From Devosia riboflavina (lineage in GTDB: Bacteria; Pseudomonadota; Alphaproteobacteria; Rhizobiales; Devosiaceae): DNA of 64,000 nt. The notes beneath the pieces are model-generated. The model made no database searches and was not told where the DNA came from. It saw only the letters and a program-made list of their open reading frames with translations. Below are positions 63,445-64,000 of this stretch, in pieces. Location of the stretch: positions 124,001 through 188,000 of the forward strand of contig NZ_JQGC01000017.1 in assembly GCF_000743575.1 (NCBI RefSeq). The letters run 5' to 3'. Made by a program: the position numbers and the translations under genes. The number at the start of each line of letters is the position of its first letter. Position 1 is the first letter of the stretch.

Positions 63445-64000
63445 ATGAATAAGCGTATCGGATACCGCGACGCTGTGGCCCGGCAAGTCGAGAGCCTGTC
63501 CGAAGTTCGCACGGCAGTCGCAGCAGGCCTGAAGGAACTCGACCTCAGCGATTTCAGCGGACATATAGGCCTTGCCGGCATCGGAGCCAGCTATCAGGTT
63601 GCCATGCTCGGCGCATCCTATCTGCGCCGCCGCAACATTGCAGCCACGGCCTATTGCCCCACCGACCTCTACGACGCGGTCGACAGCGCAGGCTCCTCCT
63701 TCGTCGCGCTCTCGGCATCGGGCCAAAGCCGAGAGATTTCCGAAGTCATGGCAATGCGAGCCCATCTGCCACGCGTCGCGCTGTGCCGGTCGCCGGGCAC
63801 GCCCCTGGCCCAGTTGACGGGCCGGGAACTTCCCTTTGCCTCGGGCGCCGACAATGGCGCGAGCTCCACGGGCTACACAGGCATGGCGCTGGCCGTCGGC
63901 ATGCTGGCCGATGCACTGGTAGGCAAAGGGCAGAGCCCCGCATGGGCATCTCTGCCCGCCTTGGTCGGTCAGGTGCTGGCCAACCAAGTCGACAACGCAG
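63445..64000 (+). CDS. SIS-domain phosphosugar isomerase/deaminase-like protein (3' partial)
   Basis: The frame runs off the right edge with 185 residues visible. A SIS (sugar isomerase) domain is clear: GIGASYQVAMLGASYLRRR at about 45-63 and ALSASGQSREISEVMAM at about 91-107, as in glucosamine-6-phosphate synthase/AgaS-type proteins. It starts at ATG 63445 with GGAG nine bases upstream (an in-frame ATG at 63430 lacks one), 17 bp after the kinase. It probably isomerises or deaminates the product of that kinase. Confidence 0.8.
   Translation, partial: MNKRIGYRDAVARQVESLSEVRTAVAAGLKELDLSDFSGHIGLAGIGASYQVAMLGASYLRRRNIAATAYCPTDLYDAVDSAGSSFVALSASGQSREISEVMAMRAHLPRVALCRSPGTPLAQLTGRELPFASGADNGASSTGYTGMALAVGMLADALVGKGQSPAWASLPALVGQVLANQVDNA

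Overview
The window is GC-rich, densely packed bacterial DNA. The gene families point to an alphaproteobacterium of the Hyphomicrobiales, most plausibly Devosia/Pelagibacterium-like. The evidence is an Mrp antiporter operon with a fused MrpA-MrpB subunit, a ScfR-type regulator divergent from isocitrate lyase, a FadR-type GntR controlling sugar ABC operons, and short palindromes of the CCTCGGGTCAAGCCCGAGG type. The genus is an inference. No rRNA, tRNA, CRISPR array, IS element or phage gene was recognised.

Layout. 1-698: 3' end of a degenerate Wzc/ExoP-like polysaccharide chain-length protein. 695-5651: putrescine catabolism by the gamma-glutamyl route (aldehyde dehydrogenase and puuD leftward, puuA-puuB rightward). 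5648-11608: Mrp cation/proton antiporter operon (AB-C-D-E-F-G, leftward). 11750-21855: leftward phn cluster in the order phnF-G-H-I-J-K-L-M, then phnC-D-E-E. 21976-25536: AraC regulator, exported amidohydrolase, SH3/crystallin-like secreted protein. 26294-32202: arcD-arcA arginine deiminase genes followed by four membrane-protein genes ending in nhaC. 32212-35966: AraC regulator and three exported proteins. 36110-39272: aceA and its divergent ScfR-like regulator. 39356-39571: remnant of an aspartate 4-decarboxylase. 39656-44460: ytcA-mdtNOP efflux system. 44928-46949: SDR and divergent AraC. 47098-57787: a GntR-controlled carbohydrate locus (ABC transporter, GH43, L-idonate dehydrogenase-like and aldo/keto reductases, and a 653-residue LamG-type protein of unknown activity). 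57867-58561: decayed DNA with an SDR remnant. 58562-64000: a second sugar ABC system with an SDR, a BadF/NAGK-type kinase and a SIS-domain protein cut by the window end.

The most unusual locus is the phn cluster. Its layout is that of a C-P lyase operon, with a PhnCDE importer, PhnM and PhnF. However, the PhnJ homologue has only one of the four cysteines of the family's CX2CX21CX5C motif. By ungapped alignment the other three are Ser251, Ser273 and Ile279. The glycine that carries the glycyl radical and residues equivalent to E. coli Arg107, Gln124 and Tyr158 are kept. PhnG, PhnH and PhnI are also diverged, and phnN, phnO and phnP are absent from the cluster. This suggests a C-P-lyase-like complex with altered chemistry. 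Its two transcription units share a perfect TCATTCGAATGA palindrome, probably the PhnF operator, and the phnF promoter also has a Pho-box-like direct repeat.

The two sugar loci show a simpler logic. The GntR gene at 51902 has an 18-bp sequence repeated exactly in front of the ugpC-type operon and in front of the substrate-binding-protein operon, each at the same distance from a TTGAC(A/G) -35 element. The second ABC system has no ATPase gene in the window and may share the one at 50729-51796.
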